From Epiperipatus broadwayi (lineage: Eukaryota; Onychophora; Udeonychophora; Euonychophora; Peripatidae), in the NCBI GenBank assembly GCA_028023455.1, contig JAQFVV010013073.1:62001-126000 (forward strand): 64,000 nt of DNA, written 5' to 3'. The notes beneath the pieces are model-generated. The model was not told the DNA's origin, did no database searches, and saw only the letters and a list, made by a program, of their open reading frames with translations. The position numbers and the translations under genes were made by a program. Position 1 is the stretch's first letter. Every line of letters starts with the position of its first letter. This document shows positions 1 through 13,440 of this stretch, one piece after another.

Positions 1-631
1 ACATTCTGACACATGTCAATAAGTTACAGATCCTCTTCAATTAAAATCACAATAAAATTAGAACAAGAGAAAAAATTAGTATCCTTAAATATTATCATGA
101 CAAGTATTTTTCATGGTTAAATCAAAACTGCAATGTACAGAAAACTGTCCCACATATAAAATATTATTCTTATACTTCCAATAATGACAGAAGTATAAAA
201 ATGGAATTATATAATTACAGTGAAACAATTCAAAAGGAGTTTGATCAAAAACTGGTGATTTACAAAAAATAAACATCCTGCATAGACCTTCATAGTACAA
301 AGTCTCATGAAGAATGTTCATATATTAGCTGTCATAAAAAATATTAAATAGCCAATAAAAAGAAATATGAAAAGAAAAACATATCCATACATACTAGGCA
401 TAACAAACTAAAAATAATCTACAATCAGTCCAATGTTACAACAACTTTCAGAAGCATTAACGCACTACAAGGAATTCTAGCCTTTATAAAATCTAAATGG
501 AAAATGCTATATTTATCTCCATTTGTTTTGGGTCACCTATTATTTATTCCTTCACATTTTTTTCTTCCATCGTTTAATCAGTTTTATTTCACAATTTTCA
601 TCTTTTTCTAACTCAACAGATTTATTTTCTA
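1..631. other. AT-rich sequence, no gene seen
   Basis: Short open frames here are what AT-rich DNA gives by chance. I see no domain, no splice-bounded coding stretch and no repeat family found elsewhere in the window. Confidence 0.4.
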
Positions 632-881
632 TCATTTTATTTTTCTCAATTTTATAATTTGACCTGAATATTCTAGACACTCTTCTAATTCATCTTTTTC
701 ATCATCTATATTTTTCTCTAAACACTTTTTTTCCTTTCTTGTTTTGTGTGAGATCTTCAATAGGATCAGTTTTATTTTTATTAACTTCATCTTTGTCTGT
801 AAAACTCTTGATATTATCCATTACAAGATCTTTGTTCTCTACTGGTTCTTGAATATTATCCTGACTATCATTATTCTCCAT
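632..881 (-). pseudogene. Coding-like acidic, lysine-rich fragment (unidentified)
   Basis: On the minus strand an ATG at 881-879 opens a 59-codon frame that stops at 704-702. It is rich in Asp, Glu, Asn and Lys (it starts MENNDSQDN). A one-base shift at an A-rich run near 730 continues a similar acidic, charged frame (containing DDEKDELEE) to a stop at about 632. The switch between two open, similarly composed frames across a homopolymer suggests a once longer disordered-protein coding segment, perhaps an exon or a retroelement ORF. Charged, AT-codon-rich frames can also arise by chance here, so the call is weak. I do not recognise a family. Confidence 0.25.
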
Positions 882-2584
882 TACATTTGTATTACTTTAT
901 TCTAAATTTTTAGTGGGCACAGTATTATTTTTATGATCTTCATTGTAGTAACTTTTTCATCTTGAATTTTATCATCTGCTCTCTATATTTGCTTTATATC
1001 TTTCATCTATATATCATGACATTGGTCTACTATTTGTTTCATTAAATGCTGATATTGTTGATTACTTGCTGATTTTGTTTTATTTGCTGCATCATAAGAC
1101 TGGTCATGTTCCTAAATGATAAGTGTGCTTATCTATTGACTTTATGTTGAATAAAAATATTTCAATTATCTTTAATATTATATAAAACTTCCTACCTGTC
1201 TTTAAATATGTTACATAGAATATTATGTCAAATTTCACCTGCAAGCATCTCACCACATATCCAAAGATCTAACTTCTCTTGCAGTATTGAACTACTTTTT
1301 ACTATTGGGCAAACTATCCTCAAATAAACAATTATAATACATTCTGCCAGTTTGTTTTTTCAATATTTCAGAGCTTTTTAGTAGTTCACTAGGGAAATAT
1401 TTCCTGTTGGTGGATTTTAAATATTAGTCACAAAGAGGATTTCAATTTCAAAGTAGTGTTTCTATAAAATGCCCAGAAATGAAAAGTGTGTCTGTTTTAG
1501 CTGGAAGTTAAATATATGTGAAACAAATTGAAACAGCATACCCTTTAAATTAAAAATTGGAATTAGACATCCTGATGATTATTGGCTTCATGCTCAGAAG
1601 CAAGTTCTGATTAGTTCAACTGTTTGTAGAGATTTCTTGTAATTCATGATAACAGCAAAGAAAAACAAAGACCAAATACAAATTTATTTTCTGAGTTTAT
1701 TCCTTTATATCATTACCAATTTGCAAAACATATTTTTTATAATTAACCAAGCCAGTAATTTTTTCATCACCTACATTAAAAAAATTCCTTAGGTAAGTAA
1801 ACAACATGATAACAGTTAACTACTAGCTATCTTAATCCCTAAAATATATTTTTAAAATTTTAAAATATTTGCAAAATATTAAGCAAAACCTAATAAAGAA
1901 GACATTTTTGTAAAAAAAAAATTAATATGAGATAAACTATGATTATATACTTTTTTAATTGAATCTGATCCTTTAATTGTAATTATTTAAAACTTACTTT
2001 TATGACAAATTTTTAAAACAATTTATTTAGTTGAACTAAATTCTATTTAAAAAAAAAAAAAGGAATTTAAAGTTAACTCTATTTTATTTTAAGCACATAT
2101 ACTATAAGTGATGTCTGTATATACCAATAGTAGAAACCTAAATTTAATGAAAAAATATCTAATTTCTAAAATCTGAATCCAACTCATGATTGTCAACTAC
2201 TTTTAATTTTTAAATATAAATTCAGATAGGCAATCTCAATTAGCTGCTGTTAAAAATTAAAGTTGGCAAGATTCTTTTTATGAGGGTGGGGATGGAGAGG
2301 GGAAGAAAGTAGGTAGATTTTTTAGAATAAAATAGTGTGGTGCTGTCTGTATGGACAGATTCCTTAAAAATATTCTACACTGATTTTGAAATACAAAATT
2401 ATCAAAAAAAATTCCCAAATTTCTTTCAGATTTGAAACTCAAGTTGAAGACATAACATAAAGATTATAGCAATAATTATGGTGAATCCTTTTTAATGATT
2501 TCACATGCATAAAAAAACAATTGCATAAATAAATCTTTTCAAAAATAAATTAAATGTCTTAATACATGAAACTTTCCAATACAT
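882..2584. other. AT-rich sequence, no gene seen
   Basis: Mostly A/T homopolymer-rich sequence. No motif, domain or repeat shared with the rest of the window was recognised. Confidence 0.4.

Positions 2585-2612
<28 letters not shown>
2585..2612. repeat. (TA)n microsatellite
   Basis: Pure TA dinucleotide run directly abutting the end of a family A repeat. The same association of a TA run with this end of the repeat recurs at 4076-4116 and near 48230. Confidence 0.9.
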
Positions 2613-2615
<3 letters not shown>

Positions 2616-3076
2616 CTTGAACTCAGACTGTCAAGCTCACTACATCTATTCAGTCTATCTCATGATCATATAAATGTGAAAAAGATAAGTGATCTTCAAT
2701 ATATGCATTTGATCCTGAAGCAGCACTCATTAGTTGGTTCAGATTACCATCTCCCACACATATATACAATCAGTGCTCACTTTATATTAAGATAGCAAAT
2801 CTTCAAGCTTTAGTGGGCAGGCTTTAATCCTCTTTACTCTACAACTCTTCAAACATCCATTTGATTGAAAATCTAAGAATAGAATGCTCAAAGCCCTAGT
2901 TAATACCAATATTATTGTCTGTCTATCCATGTTGACCTTAAGTCAATCTTATTTCTCACATATAGGACCTTAATATATCCAGTTAAGTATACAGAAGAGG
3001 GACAGGCAGAATACAAGCTAAATATGTAATATTTAAATTTATGTATATTGTCTATACTAGACAATGTAATTATAAA
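2613..3076 (-). repeat. Family A short interspersed repeat, copy 1
   Basis: This is a unit of about 464 bp on the minus strand. It begins with GGGCTTGAACTCAGACTG, the reverse complement of the CAGTCTGAGTTCAAGCCC-type end, and contains the conserved core that reads on its own strand as a match to CTGGACCAACTGATGAGTG followed by GGTTCAGCATGAAAT. It is followed at once by a second copy in the same orientation. There is no coding capacity. Related copies occur at 3.1, 3.4, 3.6, 10.3, 13.1, 21.1, 48.2, 48.4 and 49.7 kb. It is probably a SINE or SINE-like element; mobilisation by one of the LINEs or PLEs here is inference. Confidence 0.7.
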
Positions 3077-3399
3077 GGGCTTGAATTCAGACTTTCAAGC
3101 TCCCTACATCTTTCCAATCCATTTTATTCAACTTATACACATGATCACATACATGTGAAAAAAACAAATGATCTCCAACATGCACATTTCATGCTGAACC
3201 AGCTCTCATTAGGTGGTCCAGATCACCATCTCCCACACATATATACAAGCAGGCTCAGTTTATATTAAGATAGCATATCTTCAAACGTTAACAACAAACT
3301 TCATCTTTTTAACTTTCCAACTCTTCAGCATCTATTTCATAGGATGGAATGCTCAAAGCCCTTGTTGATACCAATATTATTGTCATGAGCATGTTCACC
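3077..3399 (-). repeat. Family A repeat, copy 2 (truncated at an inversion point)
   Basis: Starts with the same GGGCTTGAATTCAGAC end and carries the same core as copy 1. After the stretch matching ATGCTCAAAGCCCTTGTTG and a short spacer, the homology switches strand at about 3400, so the unit is cut short there. Confidence 0.65.
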
Positions 3400-3550
3400 A
3401 TTTATCTTTTTCACATGCATGTAAACATGTGTAGCAATTGTATAAGATAAATTAGATAAATGTAGAAAGCTTGAAAATCTAAGTTTAAGTCTCATAATTA
3501 CATTGGCTAATAAAGACAATATTCATATATTTAAATATTACATATTCAGC
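3400..3550 (+). repeat. Family A repeat, copy 3 (3' part only)
   Basis: Plus-strand match to the second half of family A: CATTTATCTTTTTCACATG, then a GCTTGAAAATCTAAGTTTAA end and the tail ACAATATTCATATATTTAAA. It is fused back-to-back with copy 2 and runs straight into the head of copy 4. Confidence 0.6.
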
Positions 3551-4069
3551 CTAAATTCTGCCCAACTCTCTTCCACCCATCCACCTTCTGTATAATTAAA
3601 TGGATATACTAAGGTTCTATGTGTGAGGGGTTAGACTGATTTACGATCAACATGTGTATGATAATAATATTGGCATCAACAAGTGCTTTGAGCATTCCAT
3701 CAGATTTTCAATGAAATGGATGGCTGAAGAGTTGGAGAATGTAGAAGATTGGAGTTTGTTCATTAAAGTTTAAAGATTTGTTATCTTAATATAAACACAG
3801 CACTGATTATATATGTGTGGGAGATGGTGATCTGGCCCAACTGATGAATGCTGGTTTAGCAAGAAATGTGTATATTAAAGGTTTTTTTATATATATGTAT
3901 GTGGTCATGTGTATCAGTTGTAAAAGAAAGATTGAAAAGATGTAGGGAACTTGAAGTCATGTGTATTGGTTATAAAAAATGGATTGAATAGATGTAGGTT
4001 GCTTGAAAGTCTAAATTCAAGTCCCTAATAACTACATTAAATCTAGTATAGACAATATACATATATTTA

Positions 4070-4075
<6 letters not shown>
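3551..4075 (+). repeat. Family A repeat, copy 4
   Basis: Near full-length plus-strand copy. The head contains TTCAGCCTAAATTCTGCCC, the middle contains TGCTTTGAGCATTCCATC and CTTAATATAAACACAGCACTG, then come the core GATCTGGCCCAACTGATGAA and the tail ending GACAATATACATATATTTAA. It terminates in the TA run at 4076. Confidence 0.65.

Positions 4076-4116
<41 letters not shown>
4076..4116. repeat. (TA)n microsatellite
   Basis: Pure TA run at the tail of the family A copy, mirroring the run at 2585-2612 at the other end of the cluster. Confidence 0.9.
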
Positions 4117-4120
<4 letters not shown>

Positions 4121-6971
4121 GGTTCCTCAAATAAGAATTAATTGGGTTTAAATAACTTTTATATAATTTTTGAAACCTAAACTTTATTAAGTTTACTTTA
4201 ATACAATGGGAATGAATTGACCCTTTAAGCAGAGAAGTAGAATATGATTGATAGATGAACCACCAATGGTACATATAACCAGATCAAGACTATACAAAGC
4301 ATGACCTATGATCATATTTTCAGGCATAGCACTTCTCAACTGCTAGATCAAACATACTATATCCAAGCATTTTGTTTTGAGTACAAACTCAGGCATCATC
4401 TAACTATGTAAGCTATATAGCCAGCAAGCTCAGATGATAAGCCATGAATCTAGTGCTTAAAATATTCCATGGCAAACTCACACTCTGTCTCAGAGTCCAG
4501 CACATTAAACACATAAAAATAACTATACTCTTAAATTAATGGTGATGCAGTGACAAGAGAAAGAGACAGAGAATAGACTAAATAATATTTAAGCAAAACA
4601 ATATTTATTTATGCACAAACATATCTAATACAATATAACACAATATAATATTTACATTAAAATATAAATGCTTACTTTTAGGCTAAAATTATGATAGTCC
4701 TCCATTAATTACATTTCCATTAAAATCAATATAAAGTGTCTATAGACCATTATTTAAAAGTATTTTACTTAGGTTTTCATGATTGTCAGTTTCCAACTGG
4801 TTAGCTTTTTGGTTCACCATCAATGGCATCGTGGATTTTTTTTCCAGGTTCTGTAAGAACAATGAGAAAGAGAATGGGGCAGCTTCTACTTCACAATCTC
4901 ACCAATTGGTTCCAGGTATTGATTTAGGCAGGATAGTTGATGGCTGAGAGCAAGTTAAGTTTCAAATTTTATTTGTTGCCTTATCTTACTAATTCAAAAT
5001 ATTTTCAAATCTTACTTATAGAATAGTTGCTAATTTTGAATGCAAATAATTAAAAAAATAGTGTTCAAATTATTGTGTATATATTTGAAAAGTATTAAAG
5101 TATATTTAGAGGGATCAGATTAATTATATAAAATCTTGTTTATTAATAAATACAATCATATTAGTCTCTGGTTATGGGTTACATTGCTTTTGTAATGGGT
5201 TTGTTTATTTTATATACTTGCTTTCTATTAGAGTTTTAGTATATACTTCCTATAAAGAGTTTTGGGTGGTTCTTTAGAATGTCCAGTTGCCTTGCCTAAA
5301 TTGTAGGTGAAGTTTGGAAATTTCGGGTAGCCAAAGTCTTATCAAAAATACCCAAGGTTATTTTTTTTAGCTAGCCAATCTATAATCAAAACAAGTAGTA
5401 ATTGAAAGTTGTTTGAAAATTGTTTTGTTTTTTTTTTACACTGGGGAATAAGGGATTTGTGATATCGGATAAATGTCATTTTACTAACTGTAAAAAGTAA
5501 ACAAACATCATTATAATTTTGTATGGCCATTAGCATTGATGGAAGAATTATAATATATATTAGGCAGAATATTGTGAGGTATATAAAATTAGTTTTACCT
5601 GTAAATTTTTTTTATAAAATAGCTCTCACCTTTTGTATTAGAATCATAGAAGATTAAAGTGTGAATTATAGATTTTTCCATAGTAATATGCTATGACAAC
5701 TAAGTATGTAAATCTATAGATTAAAATAAATCATTATAGGCAGATAACAATGACTTATTAATATTTATAATTTTAATTTATAAATTATGTACAAATGAAT
5801 AATATCTGCCAATAATCAAAGACAATTCTTCAATATTATAATCATTTTTTTTTAATTTTTGTAAAACATATTTTAATGAAATTTAAGATCACAGATAATT
5901 AGTTTACTTAACTAATGAGATTGTCTGCCTCATGTTTAGACAATATTTTTTTCTCTATCTAATGTATATATTTCCACAACTATTGATTACTGCAATAATT
6001 GTTTAAAATGTGCAAAAATTGTCGTTCAATATTTAGAGACGTGATAAGATCTGAGAGTACAAATTGTAATATAATTTACAACAGATGAGTGCAAATGAAA
6101 CACGTTTTTAATAAACTGAAATATAATACTCAGGTAAATGAAAGGACTTTTTAATCATTTTTGAATCTATGTACTTTTCTTATTAATATTTCAATAAATG
6201 ATTTAAAAGTTTTAGGATTGTCTCTTTTTTTATGTATATATACAGTTTTATGTATATCTACAGTTGTAATGTGTGAATTTTTTGCTAAAGTATCTCAAAT
6301 TGATATATATTTTATTTTTAAAAAATTCTATAATGATTAATTTTTTACAAACGTACAGTATAAAAATAAATTTAACCTTTTTTTTTTTTACTTTCACGTG
6401 ATTGTTAATTAAATTAATTTAAATGGTGTTAGTGCAGAATAATAAATAATGATACATATTCTATTTAATTTACATCCATATACAAACAAACATAAATAAA
6501 TAAATATTACATGTCAAATAGTAAGATCTATAAAGAAGAAAAAAAACCATATACAATTGCAATCCAAGCAAAAATAACCTAGATTCCCCCATGGTAAGAA
6601 TTTAATATATAGTATGTCAATTATTTGCAAACATTTTAGAACTTTACACTAATTCTACAGAAATACCTAAAAAAATCTTTCTGACTTTAAAATCTTATGA
6701 CCGTAATAACATTGAAAAAACCAGACTCCATAAGGTTGTGGAAATGTCTGATGATGCATTAGTTTTATGTCTATCTTTATTATTAATAGTGTGTTAAGGA
6801 AAAATGAGTTATACTTGTAAATGCAGTATTAGGAATATGAAGTGCATATTAATTTAGTACTTCCATTAAATATTTTTGATTTTTTAAAAAATTTATGGTA
6901 TAACTTTTTTTAAGCCTATAAACATCACATGACCACCATCTCTTATGCTTGTGTATAACTGTTGTTAAAAT
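4117..6971. other. AT-rich sequence, no gene seen
   Basis: Contains homopolymer runs and a slightly less AT-rich patch around 4280-4520 and 4800-4930, neither of which I recognise. No supported gene. Confidence 0.4.
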
Positions 6972-7031
6972 TAGGCAAAACTCACTATACGTATTGCCAC
7001 ACACAGCAAGCTAGAGTAATCAATGGATTTA
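6972..7031 (+). repeat. Decayed fragment of the foldback-type repeat
   Basis: Matches the outer arm of the foldback repeat at 61079-61431: AGGCAAAACTC, then a GTATTGCCAC-like segment and finally CTAGAGTAATCAATGGAT. Several substitutions make it an older copy than those at 32.2 and 61.1 kb. Confidence 0.55.
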
Positions 7032-7135
7032 CCTCTATATAATAATGAATAATCAGTGAAAACAGATAATAAAGCCAAATAGTGGGCAGATTAGTTAATT
7101 GGAGAGTTTAGCATTAAATTTATACAAAATCCACC

Positions 7136-7318
<183 letters not shown>

Positions 7319-10099
7319 GTTATAAATGTTTAGTGCATGAATTTTCAAATACCCAAAGATTTTAGTCAACAGTCACTTAGCTGTCACAGGGACCAGTAAT
7401 TGCATATTCTAGTACTTATTTATGATCAGATTGAATGCATCTTTGATACTTTGAAGAAATGTTTTACATCAATACAAAGCAATACAATCATTATTCCATA
7501 TATGTAATCTGCATTGATAACAACAATAAACTCATGCTTCTCTAATTGGTTTATAGAAAAATGATATAAAGTAAAATTTGGTGCTACTTAGTATTAAAAT
7601 TTTGTTTTATAAAAAGGTTTAAATTTAAAAATTTAATATTATACTGTTTTTGGCATGAATAGTATTACTTTAACGTAATAACATATTCTATTTTTTAACA
7701 ATTGTTAAAGAGTAAAATGCCAATTTAAATTTTTCAAGCTAGTAATATTATTGGGGTTAAAACTTCCCTTAAGAAATGTATTATGAATATGAATAAATAT
7801 ATTCTGGAGGGCATAAAAAATAAAAAATATCACTTTTTTTCTTTTGACAATGATTATATTATAATTACTCTGATTAAAAAGAAATGGATTGTTTTCTGCC
7901 TGACTGAATAATAACTCCATAAGCAATATGCAGATTTAAAGACAGAAGTTCATTGACTGATAAAAAGAGTTGAAGAATAATTTGTGATATAAACAGTTAG
8001 TTGCTAGCCATAGTTGTTTTATACTTTTTGACCTGTTTTAAATAACATTAACTGTAAAATGGTATCATATCCCTATTAAACCAATGCATAACACTTTTAT
8101 TTTGATAATGATGACATTTTAAACAGATGGAGTGCATTGATCATTTCTTGTATTATTAGATCAGTTATAAGAGCAGCACTTAATAATATATTCATATTAT
8201 GATCTATTTTGATTAGGATTAATAATAATTTTAATAGAAAAATGTAATTAACAGAGCTATGATTTATATATGATTTTATTAATTTGATCAACACATTTTT
8301 TTACTTAATCAAGAAACTTCATGACAATGTTTAAAAATGATTGGTTATTTGGAAATGTCAACCCTAGACATGGACTGTGAAATAAATGCAAAGATATTTA
8401 TAGTCAAAGAGATTTAAGAAGTAGAATGTTTTATTTTTTGACTTGTATCACTTCATAATTTGCAGCTACAGAAAAAGAATGGCAAAATATAGACCATAAA
8501 AATAATTTGAAGCAGATTGTATTATATATTAATTCAAACCTTTATTTAATTAACCTAATGGAAAAAAAAACTAATGGTACTTATTTTCTATGGATGACAG
8601 GTGAATATTAATACTTATTATAATTTTTATTTAAACTTTATAAGATAGTAACAATTAAAAATATTACACAAAAGCCCCTACAGGACATGAATATGGAAAA
8701 ATCAAGTTTTACTGAATGTTGGCAGTTTGATGTTAACATCATATATCTGAAAATATTTTAGCAATTTTAAATTGTTACATTTTTAGAATTTTGAATTAAT
8801 TTTTTTTTTTTTTTGCTCTCATAAAAAATTGAGTAAAAAAAACTTAGCTATATGCCTACAACCATTAAAAATACTGCTTAATGGCCCCTAGATTTTTTTA
8901 TTTATTTTATAACTGCCATATTATAATAAGAAATAAAACATTATTTCTTGTAGTGGAACTAACAGTAAAGAAAAGTCTTAATAACTGAAAGGTCATTTTT
9001 TATTCAATAATCTCTGTAGCAGTTTATAGAAAATTTCATAAAGCTGACTCCATCTTGATTTCTAGATTTAATTATGCTAATTACTGCAATATTCTTCCCA
9101 GTTCCAAAAAATAGAGATAAAATATATTTTTATTGTTTTGAATGCAACATATAATGCTTTTAGTTTAATAATTAATGTTTATTAAAATTTAAGTATTTTA
9201 TCATTCAGAGAGAGAGAGGGGGAAAAATAGACAACTTTTTAAAAATAGTTATCAACTTGACGATATTCATGAGTTTAAATATCTTAGTAAATTTTTAAAA
9301 AATAAAAAACTTGGATGTTACAGAACAGGATATTTCTTTATTATATATAACTACTAGTCTTAAGTTTATAGCCTTAATAATATATTCCTTACATAATGAG
9401 TATGTGCTTTACAAATTATTAATTACAACTTTAAATTGTTTTAAAAGATTTCTAATTATAAGAGCTTCACACTGACTCATTATAAATCGAAAGATTTTGC
9501 ACATGTTAGTTTGTATAGAAATTGTGGACTTAATCAGTATAATAGTTAATGGTTTCATACTTTCAAATCAAAATGCTTTAGATTCCCCTATATAATTAAA
9601 AATTAGTGGTCACTCTTGTCTTTTAAAGTCATTAATCTTATGTTTAGATTTTTAGAGGTTCCTACTGTCACATTTTAGGCACATAGTCTTAAGATTATAG
9701 CCTTAATATATATTACTTATAACTATTTCAACTAAAATAATTATAGAGATGGATTCTGCTCAATTTATTATTTGAAAATGATATAGAATATTTTTATTTA
9801 AGTTTCCCATAATAGATATCTTATAAAATTATTTAGTAAGTTCTTTAATTTTTTAGTGTATTGTTATTAAATTTACAAAGACAAAAGAACTTCTTCATTA
9901 GATTAGATATATGAATCTGATGAGTAAGAGGCATTATAAAAAACTATATTATTATAAACTTTAATGTGGGTTTTGTTAAAGAGACAAGTCCAATTTACAT
10001 TATATATAAAAAGGTTTACCATTAATATTAGTTTAATATTAGAACTTGCAAATCATTTTAAAATATTAGATTTTAATGAAATCAATAGGAAAATAAATG
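7319..10099. other. AT-rich sequence, no gene seen
   Basis: Long stretch of A/T-rich sequence with scattered homopolymers. I found no protein domain or family A-D repeat. Confidence 0.4.
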
Positions 10100-10420
10100 G
10101 CAGATCATTGAAACTGCAACAAAGATAGCTGGTACAAAAAGTAGCAATTGATTAATAAAAATTCTACTGAGATAAGACAATTTATGAAGAAAACAAGGAA
10201 CATAAAATATATAAAAATGATGCATTAAAAAAGATAGAATGTCTAGAATTTTGTAAAATGATACAAAAAAAAGTTAATAACAATATAAATGTAATAAATA
10301 ACCTCCACACTAAACACATTCTTTTGAAATCACATGAATAAAGATATAATAAAAGACAAATGATCTCCAAGCTGCATTTTATACTGAACCAACATTCATC
10401 ACTTGGTCCATGTCATCATC

Positions 10421-10459
<39 letters not shown>

Positions 10460-10470
10460 TATATATATAC

Positions 10471-10523
<53 letters not shown>

Positions 10524-12239
10524 TATTTATTAATAGTAAATTGTTACACTTTTATTTACAAGTGTCAAAATTATTCCACCCACAAAACATAATTGAGAAT
10601 TAGCAAGGAAAGCTATAGAAGATAATAAATGTCTGAAAAATGCAAAACAACATCTTGCTATTGATAAAAAAGTTATTTCTGCAATAAGAAGACAATTTGG
10701 AACTATTACTAAAAAGAGAGATGATATAATGAAATATGTGAAAGTTTTATCAAGAATTATATAACAATAAAGAAAAAGTATCATCTATAACTACTACATT
10801 TTCCAAATTGGCCAGGATTTTAATTAAAGAAGTGAGACATGCAGTTAAAGCTATGAAGAAGGGAAAAGCTCCAAGTAGTGATGGAATTATAATTGATATT
10901 TTATAAGAAGCAGGTGAAGAAATATAAAAATTGTTGGCAAAGTTACATATCAAATGAGTAACTGATAAAGATGTACCCAATTATTGGAAGAATGCAGCAC
11001 TATATTAAAAAAGTGATAAAAAAGATATTAGAAATTAAAGGCCTATCAATATTTTATTAGTTCTATACAAAACATTTACCAAGATACATCAAACTTTGGA
11101 TTTAAACCAACCAATAGAACAAGCTGGATTTTAAAATGTTTACTACAAGATCATATCCAGTTATTGGGAGAAGTCATAAAAAAGACCAGTGAATATGAGT
11201 TGCCATAATGCTTTGAATGTGTAGATTATGAAAAGGTATTTGATTCTATAAGAATTTTTACAATGATTTAATCATTGCATTATCAGTTATACCCTCAGAA
11301 TACTGTCATATTTTGAAAAATATTTATCAAAATACAACAGCATTGATAAGAGTACATAACAATATTAGGAAGATTGATACATAAAAGGGATCATGACAGA
11401 GTGATCCCATATCTCCAAAACATTTTCACAGTAGTTTTACAGAAAGTATTTTGTGAATTAAAATGTGAACCTAAAGCAGTTAAAGTAAATGCGGATTTTT
11501 CAGATGATGTGACCATTTTTGCAAATAATTCTTCAGAGCTGCAGGAAATAATTGCAAGAGTTACCAGATAAAAATAAGAAAGTAGGATTAAAAGTAAATG
11601 CTAAGAATTTTGAAGTAATTTTCAATAGTTTTTTTCAAAGGAAGAAAATAAAGATTGACGTTGATGAGTTAAAAGAACTTACCAATTATTAATATCTTTG
11701 TTAGAGTATTAATACAGATGGGAACATAATAGATGAAATTAATCATTAAATTAAACTTGGATGGAATGTTTTTGGTAAAAATAACTTAATTTTAAAAGGA
11801 AATATATCTATGTGTTCAAAAAAAAGGTTTATAATTCATGTGTTTTACAAGTTAGCAGAACAATACACAGACTTCAAACCATTCCATGAGATATGGAGAG
11901 ATGTATATTAAAAGTAACGAGAAGAAACTGAAAACAAAATACATTGATAAAGGATATACAGATGCTATTGACATTATTGACAGAATTAAGAGACTGAAGT
12001 AGAATTGGACTGAAAATATTGCTTGAAGAGATAATAATAGATGGACAGTTGTTAACTTAAACTGGATTACAAGATATTATACAAGAACTAGAAAGAGATC
12101 ACATATGAGATGGATGTGTGAAATAAGAAAGTGTTCTTGCATGATTGTGGAGGAGTGAGGCTGGGGATTGGAGAAACTATATTAAATTGGAGATCTTCAT
12201 TCTCCAGTGAATCAATAGTTTAAAATGATGATGATGAAT
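10100..12239 (+). pseudogene. Decayed RTE-type LINE, RT half to 3' end (copy 3)
   Basis: The stretch aligns along its length with the RTE elements at 53-61 kb: the linker before the reverse transcriptase (near 10110-10290), the RT itself (10600-11800) and the C-terminal region, ending in an ATGATGATG tail at about 12220-12235. Legible pieces include a DYEKVFDS-like motif A near 11225, a motif C that reads SDDVTIFANN near 11500, and an ARDNNRWT-like C-terminal motif near 12030. Many stops and indels break every frame, so no working protein is made. The endonuclease half is absent: a 5' truncation typical of incomplete reverse transcription. A family A repeat is inserted at about 10297-10588, so this LINE is older than that repeat. 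Confidence 0.8.
10297..10588 (-). repeat. Family A repeat with TA run, inserted in RTE copy 3
   Basis: Minus-strand family A core (AAATGATCTCCAAGCTGCAT, then ACTGAACCAACATTCATCAC and TTGGTCCATGTCATCATCTC) followed by interrupted TA-rich sequence (about 10426-10520). RTE homology stops before it and resumes at about 10589, so it is an insertion. I could not define a target duplication by eye. Confidence 0.6.
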
Positions 12240-12819
12240 ATAAGTATGGGACTACGTATTTATATGAATGCATATATAGATAGTTATTTATACAGTATAT
12301 AAATATGGTTACTAAAAAGTGAATAGTGAAGCCAAATATTAGCTAATTTACTTGATTAATATATTAATATAAATTGAAACAGTGTAAAGCGATTATTTGA
12401 CAATGTCTTTAACCATTTCAATAAAATTTTACTTTTTTTTAAACGCTCTTTCCATAGAGGAAGTAGTAGAAAAGATTTAAAACAGAAACAATTATCAATA
12501 AAATCATTAGCACGTCATTAGAAAAAAGAAAGAAAATAAATAGGTATTTGACATAATGTAATATTTTAAATTTAAAGTAGTATTGATATTGTGGAAATTA
12601 ACAATGATTTAAATTGGAATAGCATATTTTAAATTAATTAATAAATTGATAATATATTATAATATAGGGGACATATAAATAAATATATGTAGAGCATATA
12701 TGTAGGCACACACGTATTAGAAAATTCTACTTTTTAATTTTTTTAATTTTTTGAAAAATTATATGCATCATATATATATACTGTATGTTTTAAAATGTTT
12801 TATAAATAACTGTGTGTAT
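12240..12819. other. AT-rich sequence, no gene seen
   Basis: Nothing recognised between the RTE tail and the next short repeat. Confidence 0.4.
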
Positions 12820-12960
12820 ATCTGGTTTAACATGAAATACGTATATTGGTGATTATTTATCTTTTCAACATATGTGTGTTCAAGTGTATCAGTGTTATGA
12901 GATATTGTGGAGAGTGGTGGGTCATGTGAAAGTCTGTGCTCATATACCCTATATATTACC
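12820..12960 (+). repeat. Family B short repeat (partial)
   Basis: Begins in the shared core (CTGGTTTAACATGAAATAC) and continues with the family B version of the 3' half: TTATCTTTTCAACATATGTG, GTGTATCAGTGTTATGAGAT and GGGTCATGTGAAAGTCTGTG. Family B differs consistently from A in this half (CAACATGTG rather than CACATGTATG). Confidence 0.6.
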
Positions 12961-13142
12961 TATATAAACACAGGATATATAATAAGCCTGTGTGTTTCAG
13001 TTATAAATTGATTATTGTAAGTTTGTGTAAAAAATAATACGACATGATTGTTTACAACTCTGAAGAAAACTGTCTCACAATAAAAAAAATTAAGATCATT
13101 AAATTGAATAAAGTAATGTAGAATGCTAAAAAGAATTTGCAG

Positions 13143-13440
13143 AGATTTTAAATGATATGAACGGCTGAAGAGTTGGAGAATGGAGAGGATTTAAGCATGT
13201 CCATTAAAGTTTGAAGATTTGCTAATCTTAATATCAGTCAAGCACTGATTATATATGTGTATGGAAGATGATGATCTGGACCAACTGATGAGTTTTGGTT
13301 CAGCAAGTAATACATATATTGGAGAACATTTATCTTTTTCACATGTATGTGGTCACGTGTATCGGTTGTATAGGATGGAGTGAATAATTAAAGAAAGCTT
13401 ATAAGTCTGGATTCATATTCTTTTTAATTACATCTAGCAT
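13143..13440 (+). repeat. Family A repeat
   Basis: Reads ACGGCTGAAGAGTTGGAGAA, a CTTAATATCAGTCAAGCACTG segment, the core GATCTGGACCAACTGATGAG, then TTTATCTTTTTCACATGTAT and GTATCGGTTGTATAGGATGG. The head is missing. Confidence 0.65.

Noticed and set aside
2613-4075. Interspaced repeats considered as a CRISPR array
   Set aside because: Units are about 460 bp, in both orientations, with no uniform short repeat/spacer pattern, and the DNA is animal-like.
10410-10592. Tyr/Ile-rich frame
   Set aside because: It is the translation of TA dinucleotide runs inside the inserted repeat.
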